Assembly: GCA_017526525.1 (NCBI GenBank)
Contig: JAFXRG010000015.1
Coordinates: 1 to 64,000 of the forward strand
DNA from: Clostridia bacterium
GTDB lineage: Bacteria; Bacillota; Clostridia; Christensenellales; Aristaeellaceae
Direction of reading: 5' to 3'
DNA length: 64,000 nucleotides
Part shown: positions 7,993 through 16,493 of the stretch, piece by piece
Layout of the letters: the number at the start of each line of letters is the position of its first letter
Position numbering within the stretch: the first letter of the stretch is position 1
Position numbers and translations under genes: made by a program
The notes under the pieces: generated by a model
The model's input: only the letters and a program-made list of their open reading frames with translations
Database searches by the model: none
What the model was told of the DNA's origin: nothing

Positions 7993-9294
7993 TCATTTGA
8001 ATTCTTTTTCGCCTTCCAGCAAATCTTCCAGCCGGAACACCAGGTTGCCGCCGCTCACTTCATAGTTCAACGGAATCGGATTGCATCCGCCTTTAAACCC
8101 TATGGTGTTGATATTCATCACCACATCACAGCGTTTACAGACCACCTGGCTTCCACGCTCGTAGTAACCGGCATTCCCGCATACCTCACAGGCGTCAAAG
8201 CCAACACCAAAGCTGGCCGAATTCGGCTTTTTCACCACAATCCACCGGATCGTTACATTCCGCTCCGTAGCATATTCGAAACGATGCAGGTGACCGTCGT
8301 TTACTGATTCTGTCGGAATCAGGATGGTATCTCCCTCTATGGTATAAACCTCCGGAGCGGACAGCTCCACCTCTCTTGTGTCATAGGCTTTGACAACTGT
8401 CAGAATCATCACAAACAGGAGAATCATCGCCAGGGTGATAATGGCCAGCCGTCTCCGGCGCCGATTGCCGGCCCTCAGCTTGCGCAGCTGCGCAGCATGT
8501 TCATAAGGTTCAGTCACCCGCGTGTTTTCCAGCAGGAACAGGAAGGCAAGCAATGCGGCCAGGGCCGCGCAGATCCAGATAAATACCATGGCGTTTGTCG
8601 CAGTCCACATGCTGAAGGATCCAATCCAGCCATATTCTGCCTCAGTGTACTTCACCGGCCATTTCAGCCATTTCGCCCGGCTGATCCACGGCACAAAAAA
8701 GCGGCCGAGGCAATAGATCAAATAGGTCAGCAATCCGGCGCGCAGGATCCCGCGCGAGACGCCCGTTTTTCTGATATGAACAGCGCAGCCATACAGGATA
8801 CGCGAATATACGAACAATAACAGAAGCGCCAGTGCCCAGCCGCCCAAACGTTCCATATAATACCCGGAAAAGAAACCGTTCCCCATGGTATTGAAGCTGA
8901 AGGGATAAAGCAAAACCGTCGGCAGTCTGAAGAAAATCATCCCCGCGGAAACTGCCGTTCCGCAAAGGATCAGGGCAAAACCGCTTTTCCCGGGTTTCCC
9001 TGTTTTCCCCCTCCGGATCAGGGAGCACACAAAAAACGCCACAATGGATATCATCAGGAAAACATATGTCCAATGATTCCAGTGACTGGAAATGATCAGT
9101 TTTGTTGTTTGTTTTACCGCGGCCAGCGCAGCACCTGCCGCAATTCCGGCACTGATTCCCGCAATATGCCCCCTGCGTCCCGTTTGTCCGCATAAAAGGC
9201 CCAGTACCGCATGCATCAATGTCACCATTGTGACCGTGAAGAACAGATCCTGAATAACAGTCCAGAGATAATACAGCAAAACGCCTTCCCCCAA
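7993..9294 (-). CDS. DUF2318 Cys-rich membrane protein of P19 iron loci
   Basis: A ~433-residue protein with about eight membrane helices (1-300) and a C-terminal extracytoplasmic DUF2318 domain carrying CEVC, CKRC and a further Cys in KGGCNP. These Cys probably bind metal or an Fe-S centre; the family is found with P19 and FTR1 (Cj1660 in Campylobacter). Its role in moving or oxidising/reducing iron is not settled. The frame opens with a TTG (9294) and I see no convincing ATG start; a GGGGGAAGG sequence suggests initiation at a TTG only a few codons in, so the N-terminus is uncertain. A strong hairpin lies upstream. Confidence 0.8.
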   Translation of the reverse strand: MGEGVLLYYLWTVIQDLFFTVTMVTLMHAVLGLLCGQTGRRGHIAGISAGIAAGAALAAVKQTTKLIISSHWNHWTYVFLMISIVAFFVCSLIRRGKTGKPGKSGFALILCGTAVSAGMIFFRLPTVLLYPFSFNTMGNGFFSGYYMERLGGWALALLLLFVYSRILYGCAVHIRKTGVSRGILRAGLLTYLIYCLGRFFVPWISRAKWLKWPVKYTEAEYGWIGSFSMWTATNAMVFIWICAALAALLAFLFLLENTRVTEPYEHAAQLRKLRAGNRRRRRLAIITLAMILLFVMILTVVKAYDTREVELSAPEVYTIEGDTILIPTESVNDGHLHRFEYATERNVTIRWIVVKKPNSASFGVGFDACEVCGNAGYYERGSQVVCKRCDVVMNINTIGFKGGCNPIPLNYEVSGGNLVFRLEDLLEGEKEFK

Positions 9295-9314
9295 ACAGAA
9301 TGAACAGATACAGC

Positions 9315-9353
9315 CTGCCGGCGCGGCATCCCCCGCGGATACCGCGCCGGCAG
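9315..9353. promoter_or_regulatory. Intercistronic GC-rich hairpin without T-tract
   Basis: A perfect 12-base inverted repeat (9315-9326 / 9342-9353, CTGCCGGCGCGG) with a 15-base loop separates the P19 gene from the DUF2318 gene. No T-run follows on the minus strand, so it is more likely an mRNA 3'-end stabiliser or partial attenuator that raises P19/FTR1 message over the downstream ABC genes. Confidence 0.6.
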
Positions 9354-9382
9354 ATCAGAACACCTTCATGCTCAAGAATCGA

Positions 9383-9937
9383 TTACCACTGTTTAACAAA
9401 CTTCCAGCCGGTCCAGGTCGCTTCCAGGGGTTCAGTCCAGAAACCATCCTTGGCGTCAACGCCGGTTTCAGAGTCCACATGCAGCAGATATCCGTTTTCC
9501 GCGGGGCTCTTGATGTACAGCGTGATGGAGTATTCACCGTCAGCCAGCTTGATATTGTTGCCATAGTGAGGGCCGTCAGAAGCCGCCATGGGCATCATGG
9601 AACCGGAAGCCACTTCCTTGCCCTCGGTATCCTTGATCACAAAATCAATGGTCAGATAGGGCACCCACTGATCCACCGGGAAGGCATATCCGTTTTCATT
9701 GGCAGTCAGGTCCACTTCGATGTGCAGGTCCGTATTTTCCTTGGCAGTCGCCTGATCAACGGGCGCCATATCCACGGGCTGGAAATAGACCATGCTCATG
9801 GTCATGAAGCCGACTTCCTGTTCGCCTTCAACGCCCAGTTCGAATTCATCAAAACCGGCTTCGTCCTCAGCCATCGCCACAGCAGACATGCTGAACAGCA
9901 TCATCGCGGCCAGTACCAGTGAAAGCAGTTTCTTCAT
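9383..9937 (-). CDS. P19/Tp34-family periplasmic iron-binding protein
   Basis: A 184-residue exported protein: Sec signal ending AMAE (~1-24), no lipobox Cys, then a ~160-residue immunoglobulin-like beta domain. The P19 metal-site residues are recognisable: LHIEVDL (H72, E74), SMMPM (Met cluster 114-117), DGPHYG (H124) and LLHVD (H153), matching the His/Glu/Met/His/His site of Campylobacter P19, which binds Cu and Fe. The likely job is handing iron to FTR1, encoded just upstream. The start follows AAAGGAGG; a 27-codon in-frame extension lacks an RBS. Lack of a lipid anchor is notable for a Gram-positive-type genome. Confidence 0.9.
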   Translation of the reverse strand: MKKLLSLVLAAMMLFSMSAVAMAEDEAGFDEFELGVEGEQEVGFMTMSMVYFQPVDMAPVDQATAKENTDLHIEVDLTANENGYAFPVDQWVPYLTIDFVIKDTEGKEVASGSMMPMAASDGPHYGNNIKLADGEYSITLYIKSPAENGYLLHVDSETGVDAKDGFWTEPLEATWTGWKFVKQW

Positions 9938-10028
9938 GTGTAAGTTCCTCCTTTGATTTACAGTACAATAGTGATTTCCTGGATGGTATTCTTCAGCACG
10001 GCACGCGGGGGGCACCATGCGAAAAATC

Positions 10029-11777
10029 TTATGAATGCATGGCGGTCAATTCCTTTTTCTGGGCTGCCAGCTTGCCGCGATAATGGGCAATCATAAAGGT
10101 AATCAGCAGGATGATCGCCAGGATCAGCTGCGGCACCAGCGTCTCCAGGTAAGGATAGATTCCGAGAACCTGAATCACATCATTTTCCGGAATTCCCGGC
10201 ACCCGCAGCGTCAGGTCAAACAGGTTGCCTTCTGCCAGTTCCTTGATACCGCTTCCGAGGAAGCTGACGCACATCACCGCCATCAGGATCGATGTCGCCG
10301 TGAAGAATACTATGATTGGAAGCTTTACAGAAAGCTTTGTGATTGCCAGATAGACAAACACCAGAATCACAATGCCCGCTCCGAGCCCTGCCCAGACCAT
10401 ACCGGCGTTTCCTTCCTGCAGCATCGGCTGATAGAAGAGCACGACCTCCGCGCCTTCCCTGAACACGGACAGAAACGCCGTGAACGCCAGCGTGAAGGCG
10501 GAACGCTTTTCCACGCCGGAACGGACTTTGTTGTCAAGGTAACCTGTCCATGCTGCTGCTTCCGCCTTTGAGATCATCCAGTTGGAAACGTAGAACAGTA
10601 CGCATACAGCAATCAGTGCCGTGATCCCTTCAATCAGTTCCTGCGCCATACCGGCTCCGGCTACAGCCTGTTTGACCAGTCCCAGAACCGCAGCCGCTGC
10701 AAAGCTTGCCAGGATTCCGGCCAGAGCGCCAATATATACATTCTTCAGGCTCTTTCCGTTCCCGCTCTTGACAAGATAGGCAATGATTGCGGCAATGACC
10801 AGAATTGCTTCAAGTCCTTCACGGAGGATGATGCCGAAAGCTCCGAGAAATGTCAGCCACTGCGGACTGGCCTGTCCCGCTGCGGCGGTCTCTTCCGGGG
10901 CAGTCACTTCAGACCGCGCTGTATTGTCCTGCTTTGCTGCGGTCTGTTCGTCCAGTGCCCTGGCTTTTTTCAGCAAAACCTGTTTTGTCTTATCGCTTGT
11001 CGTGCGATATTTATTTTTCTGAAACTTCTCCGCTCCATTGCGAATCAGGCTGCGCAGCGTACTGAACTGGCTTTCCGCTTCCTGACGGTCTGACAACCCC
11101 AGCCCGGCATAAATCTTATGCGCCAGCCCGGACTCCTCATAAACACTGTAATATGCTGTGTTCAGATTGTCTTCCGCCGCCTCAAAATCCTTATCCAGAT
11201 AGGCCAGATACGCCGTGTCCAGCAGTTCCTTTACCAGGCTTGCAGCCTCATACCAGCTGGCATATTTTGCTGCAGCGTTCGGATCCGGTGAATAGTCGGG
11301 ATACGGATCAGATGAGACCGGTTCTCCGCCTTTGTAAAGCTTTGTTCCGCTTTGCGCTCCGCCCTGCTGCGCGGCCAGTTTGTTTCCGTCTTCGCGGATC
11401 ATGCTTTTCAGTTTAAACAGTGAACTGCGTACAGAAACGATCGTCTCCTGATCTGTATTGTCTTTCTTAACTGCCGCTTTACAGGCGGAAAACTGCATTT
11501 CCACCGCGTTTTTGCGGACGCCGGAAATATAACTCATGGTCTGGCGTTCAAATCCGGTCGTTTCATATACCCGGAAATAAGCATCATTGACATTGCGGTA
11601 AGCCGCATCAGCGTTTCCGGCAAGATATTCCTCAAAAGCCGTATCCAGATACCGGTCTATTTCGTCTGCCGCATCCGCCCATCGTGTGCTGACTGCTTCA
11701 CTGAAAACCGGAAGACACTGCAAAATCAAAAACAAGCTCAGTATCAAACTTGTTCCCAGTTGTAATACCTTTTTCAC
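10029..11777 (-). CDS. FTR1-family iron permease with duplicated N-terminal helical domain
   Basis: A 582-residue protein: signal peptide (~1-28), a soluble N-terminal region with two related helical repeats (~32-130 and ~176-250, each with D-T-A-[FY]-x-x-Y-L and N-x-x-[DT]-A-Y-[FY]-x-V-Y-E), an Ala/Thr-rich linker, and a seven-helix FTR1 domain. The iron-pathway REXXE motifs are LREGLEAIL (R319-E323) and FREGAEVVLF (~446). FTR1 proteins move Fe3+ across the membrane, usually after Fe2+ oxidation. First gene of the operon; start is GTG behind AGAGG. Expression is probably iron-repressed through two TTAG-CTAA boxes in the promoter. Confidence 0.93.
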   Translation of the reverse strand: MKKVLQLGTSLILSLFLILQCLPVFSEAVSTRWADAADEIDRYLDTAFEEYLAGNADAAYRNVNDAYFRVYETTGFERQTMSYISGVRKNAVEMQFSACKAAVKKDNTDQETIVSVRSSLFKLKSMIREDGNKLAAQQGGAQSGTKLYKGGEPVSSDPYPDYSPDPNAAAKYASWYEAASLVKELLDTAYLAYLDKDFEAAEDNLNTAYYSVYEESGLAHKIYAGLGLSDRQEAESQFSTLRSLIRNGAEKFQKNKYRTTSDKTKQVLLKKARALDEQTAAKQDNTARSEVTAPEETAAAGQASPQWLTFLGAFGIILREGLEAILVIAAIIAYLVKSGNGKSLKNVYIGALAGILASFAAAAVLGLVKQAVAGAGMAQELIEGITALIAVCVLFYVSNWMISKAEAAAWTGYLDNKVRSGVEKRSAFTLAFTAFLSVFREGAEVVLFYQPMLQEGNAGMVWAGLGAGIVILVFVYLAITKLSVKLPIIVFFTATSILMAVMCVSFLGSGIKELAEGNLFDLTLRVPGIPENDVIQVLGIYPYLETLVPQLILAIILLITFMIAHYRGKLAAQKKELTAMHS

Positions 11778-11809
11778 AACGCTTGCCTCTTTCTGCTGTT
11801 ATTCTTTCA

Positions 11810-11860
11810 TTAGCATCGACTAACAGCGGATATTATATTAGCATAAACTAATCCATTTGC
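11810..11860 (-). promoter_or_regulatory. Iron-operon promoter with two DtxR-like boxes
   Basis: On the minus strand a consensus TATAAT (11832-11837) lies under a weak -35 (GCAAAT, 11855-11860; 17-base spacer). Box 1, TTAGCATAAACTAA (11838-11851), fills the spacer next to the -10. Box 2, TTAGCATCGACTAA (11810-11823), covers the probable start point. The TTAG...CTAA half-sites resemble the DtxR consensus (TTAGG...CCTAA). The operon encodes a DtxR-family protein, so repression by metal-loaded regulator is the natural reading. Confidence 0.65.
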
Positions 11861-11935
11861 CATGCCTGATATTGACCATTTAATAAATAATATTAAAAAC
11901 GTTTGTATTGGATTTAAAAATGTATTATTTTATTA

Positions 11936-11949
11936 TTAGTTTAAGCTAA
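11936..11949. promoter_or_regulatory. Third DtxR-like box before the AraC-type gene
   Basis: TTAGTTTAAGCTAA; its reverse complement TTAGCTTAAACTAA differs from box 1 at one base. It lies 37 bases before the AraC-type start, in an AT-rich stretch with several possible -10 elements, so the divergent regulator is probably under the same control. Confidence 0.55.
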
Positions 11950-11986
11950 TATCGTTGGTAGCTAAACAGTATCGGAGGGATCTGGC

Positions 11987-12379
11987 ATGGTGAATAAAAA
12001 GCAGACTACAGCAGGGAAATCCCTTGCCGTGCAGGCTGCGCATTATATCCGGGAACACAGTGAACAAAAGTTTTCATTGTCAGCAATCGCCGGAATGCTC
12101 TATGTGAACAGCAATTATCTTGCCCGTGTATTTAAACATGAAACAGGCCATACCCTGTTGTGGTATCATAATGCAATCCGCTGTGAAAACGCCAAAAAAC
12201 TGCTGTCGGAAACAAATCTTTCCGTTGCTGAAATCGGATCCGCTGTAGGGTATATTTCTGCCGCTCATTTTTCTCATCAGTTCAAGAAAATGACCGGTAT
12301 TTCTCCAAGCGGCTGGAGGATAAATGCCCATAAACAAAAGGCAACTGAAAATCCGATTGATTTCGGGCAGTTAACATGA
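11987..12379 (+). CDS. AraC-family protein, DNA-binding domain only
   Basis: A 130-residue protein consisting almost wholly of the two helix-turn-helix motifs of AraC/XylS (FSLSAIAGMLYVNSNYLARVFK, ~28-49; LSVAEIGSAVGYISAAHFS, ~75-93, then FKKMTGISPSGWR). It lacks the N-terminal ligand domain, like MarA/SoxS-type regulators, whose activity is set by their amount. The start follows GGAGGG. It is divergent from the iron operon and preceded by a DtxR-like box, so it may activate iron genes under starvation; that link is inference. Confidence 0.85.
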   Translation: MVNKKQTTAGKSLAVQAAHYIREHSEQKFSLSAIAGMLYVNSNYLARVFKHETGHTLLWYHNAIRCENAKKLLSETNLSVAEIGSAVGYISAAHFSHQFKKMTGISPSGWRINAHKQKATENPIDFGQLT

Positions 12380-12406
12380 CCCTTTGCGGTTCCGTCAGCA
12401 ATCATA

Positions 12407-12450
12407 AAAAGAAGCGGTGCGATCGGTGTATTCGCGCCGTTTCTTTTATC
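12407..12450 (+). terminator. Terminator after the AraC-type gene
   Basis: Arms 12407-12421 and 12433-12447 pair over 15 positions with two G-U pairs around an 11-base loop; the right arm ends in TTCTTTT. It lies 28 bases after the AraC-type stop. Confidence 0.6.
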
Positions 12451-12574
12451 CTTCTGCCTTATATTTCGCTTCCCGCCTGATCCGGCTGACCGCCTGCGGC
12501 CAGCGTGTCGGCGCGTCCGTTTCTGATTTATCATCCGCATGAAATATGAACGGGAGTCGCGTTCATGATGGATG

Positions 12575-12604
12575 TTGACAGGTTTCACGGGATTCGTGTA
12601 TGCT
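12575..12604 (+). promoter_or_regulatory. Promoter and 280-base leader for the glycosidase fusion
   Basis: TTGACA (12575-12580), 18-base spacer, TATGCT (12599-12604). From there to the start at 12888 is an untranslated leader of ~280 bases in which I find no convincing gene, only short frames in all phases. The stretch 12451-12574 also shows nothing I can name. Confidence 0.6.
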
Positions 12605-12887
12605 GTTTTTATAATCAGCGTTTCCCGCCCGCAAGCCTTCCGGAGAAGCCCGTCGGAAACCGGAAGGGACAGAATCAGCATACCCGGAGATACAGGACAT
12701 CACCTGGATTATTTACGAAGCAATTTCCCGTATCGCGTGGGAATCATCACCGTTTTTCCGGGAAGCCGTTGAGATTCAGCGGATTCCTTTTTTACCGCCG
12801 GGACGGATCCCGGCTGATTGCGGGAAATCAGGCGGCTCCCGCTTTCATCCCCGGAACTGCCGTTGCCGCACCGGCAGGGTAAAGCAT

Positions 12888-15800
12888 ATGGATCTCCGAC
12901 TGACTGCCCGCGTAAAAGGCGGGCCGGAAACCTACGAACCGCTCAGCCGGCATTCCCTCCGCTGGGAAATGAGCCGGCCGGAATCCGGCAGCCCCGCGGA
13001 AGTGAAAATCCGTGTTACGGCTGATTCCGACTTTGCCGGTGTAATCCGGATCGCCATGGGCGCGGAAAGCCCGGATCCTTCCGCCCGTTTTTACCTGCCC
13101 GGATTCATGTTCGGCACCAACCGGGGCAGTGCGCCCCTGGTAACCGACAGTAAAACACCGCGCCTACGGCCGGACGGCAGCTTCCCGGCCTCCCCCTGGT
13201 GGATGGTCCGCAGCGACCGGCTTTCCCATCCCTGCGCTCTGCTGTTCCTGGGCGGAAGGGTCCGCGGGTTTTCCGCATCGCCGTATTATATCCGCCGGAA
13301 CGGAAACCGCACCGCATGGCAGCCCGGGTTCCGCGGGGAATTCGACCAGTACGCGGGATTCGGCTGTTCCCTTGCGGACGGCGAGGTATGGTACACCCTG
13401 GGCTATGAAAACGCGCCGTGGCTGTTTGTGGATTCCCACCGAATCCTGCCGCGCAGGCAGCCGGATGAAAACTGTTTCATTCTCCGCCGGGGTGAATCCT
13501 TTGACGTCACCCTGTACTGTTTCGACCGCCCGGCAGAGGACGAGCGTGAAATCCACAGCATCCTGAAGCAGGTTTACGCACTCTGGCATGAATCGCCGCG
13601 CAGGGCCGCCTCCGTTTATGAAACCGTTCGTGACATCGCCTCCGCCATCTCCCGGGATGCCTGGATTCCCGATGCACACTGCTATTCCGGGTTTGTGTTT
13701 GACCGGGGCACCCATTATGAAAACCGCCTTCTCCCCTCCGTTGCCTGGACAAACGGCCTCTCGGCCGCGGTGCCGATGCTGATGTCTGCCCGCCGCCTCG
13801 GCGATGAAACGATGCGCGTCCAGGCGCTGGATTGCATCTGCCATATTGTGCGCAGCTGCCTGAACAGCCGGAACGGCCTGCCCTTCACGGCGGAACAGGA
13901 TGGCCGGTGGAGCAACCGCGGCTGGTGGTATGACAAGCAGCCGGTTCCCGGGCATGCAGCGTACCTGGTGGGCCAGAGCGTTTACCTGGTGCTGAAGGCA
14001 TATGAGCTGGAAAAATCATGCGGCTCGGAGCATCCCGGCTGGCTTGCGTTCGCCCGGGATGTGATCCGCCATACAGAGCAAAGCCGCAGCGCCGGAGAAT
14101 ACCCCTATATCTTTTCGGAGGAAACCGGTGCCGGCCTGGAATATGACTCCTTTTCCGGCGCGTGGTGCCTGGCCGCGGCTGCCATGTATTGCCGCCTGAC
14201 CGGGGAACGGGCTTACCTTACCGGACTGCTGGAAAGCGAAAAATGGTACCATGATACCTATGTCCGGCATGAGGAATGCTATGGCGGCCCGCTGGATATC
14301 GATAAAAACATGGATTCCGAAGGAATCCTGGCCTATATCCGCGCAGTCCGGAACCTGCACGAAATCCTGTGCGAAGACCAGCCCGGCAGCTGTACCGGAC
14401 AGGAGGAACTGCTGGATCACCTGCAGGATGCGCTGTACTATGAATTCCTTTTCAAATTCTGTTACAATTCGCCGGTCCGGGTACCGCCCCTCAGCACCGT
14501 CGGCTGGTCCAGCTGCGGCGGCAGCATCACTTCCGTCACCAATCCGCATATCCACCCCATGTCCTCCTCCGTAATGGATGAAATGCGGTATTACCTGCGC
14601 TTCAGGGAGGACGCGTATGTCCGCAGCCGCCTGGAAGACACCGTCCTGTGGAGCTGCCAGTGCCACAATACCCGGGACGGGGAATTCGGCTACGGGAAAA
14701 CCGGATGGATGTCTGAGCGTTTCTGCCACAGCGAAGGCCTGCTGACCGAAACCATGCCGGACGGTTCCCCGGCCTCCACCTGGTTCGCGCTGATGCCCTG
14801 GGCATGCGGTTCCATTCTGGAGGGCCTGGCCGGGGAGACGTGGCAGGACGACCGGGCCGTTATTCGCGTGTACACCCGGCCCGTCAGTGCCGAAAATTAC
14901 CCGGAAGGCCTGGCCCGCAGCATCCACCTGGCCTTTGAGGCGGAAGACGCCGGGATCATTCCCTTCAACAAAAACTACGGGATCCTCTTTGCGGAAGGGC
15001 GGATTTCCGACCGCAATACGATCATCCCGCTGGGCGTCCGCAATCCCGGGATCTTCCGCCTGGAGGACGGAACCATCGGGATCTGCGGTGAACGGGTTTA
15101 TGAAAACGGCGAGGCGGATGAAACCGCCGCCGGAAAACTGCTCCTGTGGAAAACCCGGGACCTGGTTCATTTTGAACCGGCCGTCCTGGTGAACGCGGAA
15201 GAGCTCCCTTCCGGCCATGCCTCCGGCTCCCTGGCCGTCAGCCGTGCCCTGGCGGAAACCGCGCTGCGCCACTGGTTGCCCGTTGTCCATACCGGAACCA
15301 GCATTCCGGAGGAGATCCGCGCGAATCGCATGCAGGACCTGGCCCGCATCCCCGCCCTCATCCGGTACAGCGACGGCTCCGTCCGGAAAAAGGAGATCAC
15401 CTGGGATCCGGATTCCGCCTGCTTTGACCGGCCGGGTACCTGCATCGCGCAGGGAACCGTTTCCCAGCAGTCCTTCCGCTTTCCGCTGGCCAAAGGGTAC
15501 GGGGATCCTGTGATTTTCCGCTGGGAAGGCCTCTGGTACTACATCTCCACCAATGACAACCTGGATGATATCGGCCTTTATGTCCGGGAAGCTGAAACCG
15601 TCGAAGGGCTCTTTGCGGAGGGAATCACGGAACACCTGATCCTTCCGTTCAGTCCGGAGCGCGGCTTTGAGCAGACCTTCTGGGCGCCGGAGTTCCATGT
15701 GATCGGCGATGAACTGTATATCCTGTTTGCCGTCAGCGGCCATCAATGGGGGCCGCAGTGCCATATGATGAAAAAGAAAAAAGCCGGGCGGATCACCGAT

Positions 15801-16466
15801 CCGGACGGCTGGGAAAACCCGGTTCGCGTCGTGAGAAAGGACGGGAGCCCGCTGGCGGAAACCGCAATCACCCTGGATATGACGTATATCGGCGCCCGAA
15901 GCGGTTCCTATGTGGTCTGGTCCTATCGGGAGCACATCGGAACGCCGCTGGATTCCGGGTCCATGCTGTATATCGCCTCCATCGATGAGCGGGAACCCTG
16001 GCGGCTGACCAGCGATCCGGTGCTGCTGACCCGCCCGCTGCTGGGCTGGGAAAATGTCGCCGGAACCATCAACAACGAAGGGCCATATGCCTTCCAGCGG
16101 GACGGAAAGGTCTTCCTGACCTACTCCGGCGGTTCCGCAAACCGCTACACCTATGCGCTGGGCCTGCTCACCGCGGATTCCGCCGGCGACCTGCTGGACG
16201 TCCGCTCCTGGAGCAAGAGCATAACGCCCGTTCTTACATTCTATTCCGTGGACGGAGAGTACGGTCCCGGCCACAACTCCTTCTTTACCGGCAGCGACGG
16301 TGAGCTGATGATCGCCTACCACGCGGAAACCGGCCTGGCCGAAACGCTTCGGTGCGACGGAATCAGGCGGGTGCACTTCCGGCCGGACGGGACGCCTTAT
16401 TTTGGCCTTTCCGCGTCCGAAGACCTGGTCCGCACCCCTGTTTCCGCCCGGATCATTGTCGGATAA
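12888..16466 (+). CDS. Large bidomain glycosidase: (alpha/alpha)6-like N-terminus fused to GH43-like propeller
   Basis: A 1192-residue protein without signal peptide. Residues ~1-665 look like a beta-sandwich followed by an (alpha/alpha)6-barrel (helical stretches with paired aromatic and acidic residues, e.g. GWSSCGGSITSV, GYGKTGWMSERFCHSEG), unlike any single GH family I can name with certainty. Residues ~690-1190 form a GH43-type propeller: GDPVIFRWEGLWYYIS (~872, candidate base Asp), WAPEFHVIGDELYILFAV (~930) and NNEGPYAFQRDGK (~1065, candidate general acid Glu). The two parts probably attack one branched plant glycan successively. The RBS is weak; the same frame is open for ~265 bases upstream with no ATG, so ATG 12888 is the best choice. 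An SGNH esterase gene follows after 27 bases. Confidence 0.75.
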   Translation: MDLRLTARVKGGPETYEPLSRHSLRWEMSRPESGSPAEVKIRVTADSDFAGVIRIAMGAESPDPSARFYLPGFMFGTNRGSAPLVTDSKTPRLRPDGSFPASPWWMVRSDRLSHPCALLFLGGRVRGFSASPYYIRRNGNRTAWQPGFRGEFDQYAGFGCSLADGEVWYTLGYENAPWLFVDSHRILPRRQPDENCFILRRGESFDVTLYCFDRPAEDEREIHSILKQVYALWHESPRRAASVYETVRDIASAISRDAWIPDAHCYSGFVFDRGTHYENRLLPSVAWTNGLSAAVPMLMSARRLGDETMRVQALDCICHIVRSCLNSRNGLPFTAEQDGRWSNRGWWYDKQPVPGHAAYLVGQSVYLVLKAYELEKSCGSEHPGWLAFARDVIRHTEQSRSAGEYPYIFSEETGAGLEYDSFSGAWCLAAAAMYCRLTGERAYLTGLLESEKWYHDTYVRHEECYGGPLDIDKNMDSEGILAYIRAVRNLHEILCEDQPGSCTGQEELLDHLQDALYYEFLFKFCYNSPVRVPPLSTVGWSSCGGSITSVTNPHIHPMSSSVMDEMRYYLRFREDAYVRSRLEDTVLWSCQCHNTRDGEFGYGKTGWMSERFCHSEGLLTETMPDGSPASTWFALMPWACGSILEGLAGETWQDDRAVIRVYTRPVSAENYPEGLARSIHLAFEAEDAGIIPFNKNYGILFAEGRISDRNTIIPLGVRNPGIFRLEDGTIGICGERVYENGEADETAAGKLLLWKTRDLVHFEPAVLVNAEELPSGHASGSLAVSRALAETALRHWLPVVHTGTSIPEEIRANRMQDLARIPALIRYSDGSVRKKEITWDPDSACFDRPGTCIAQGTVSQQSFRFPLAKGYGDPVIFRWEGLWYYISTNDNLDDIGLYVREAETVEGLFAEGITEHLILPFSPERGFEQTFWAPEFHVIGDELYILFAVSGHQWGPQCHMMKKKKAGRITDPDGWENPVRVVRKDGSPLAETAITLDMTYIGARSGSYVVWSYREHIGTPLDSGSMLYIASIDEREPWRLTSDPVLLTRPLLGWENVAGTINNEGPYAFQRDGKVFLTYSGGSANRYTYALGLLTADSAGDLLDVRSWSKSITPVLTFYSVDGEYGPGHNSFFTGSDGELMIAYHAETGLAETLRCDGIRRVHFRPDGTPYFGLSASEDLVRTPVSARIIVG

Positions 16467-16493
16467 CGCACAGCCGGCAAAGGAGGAAAAAGT

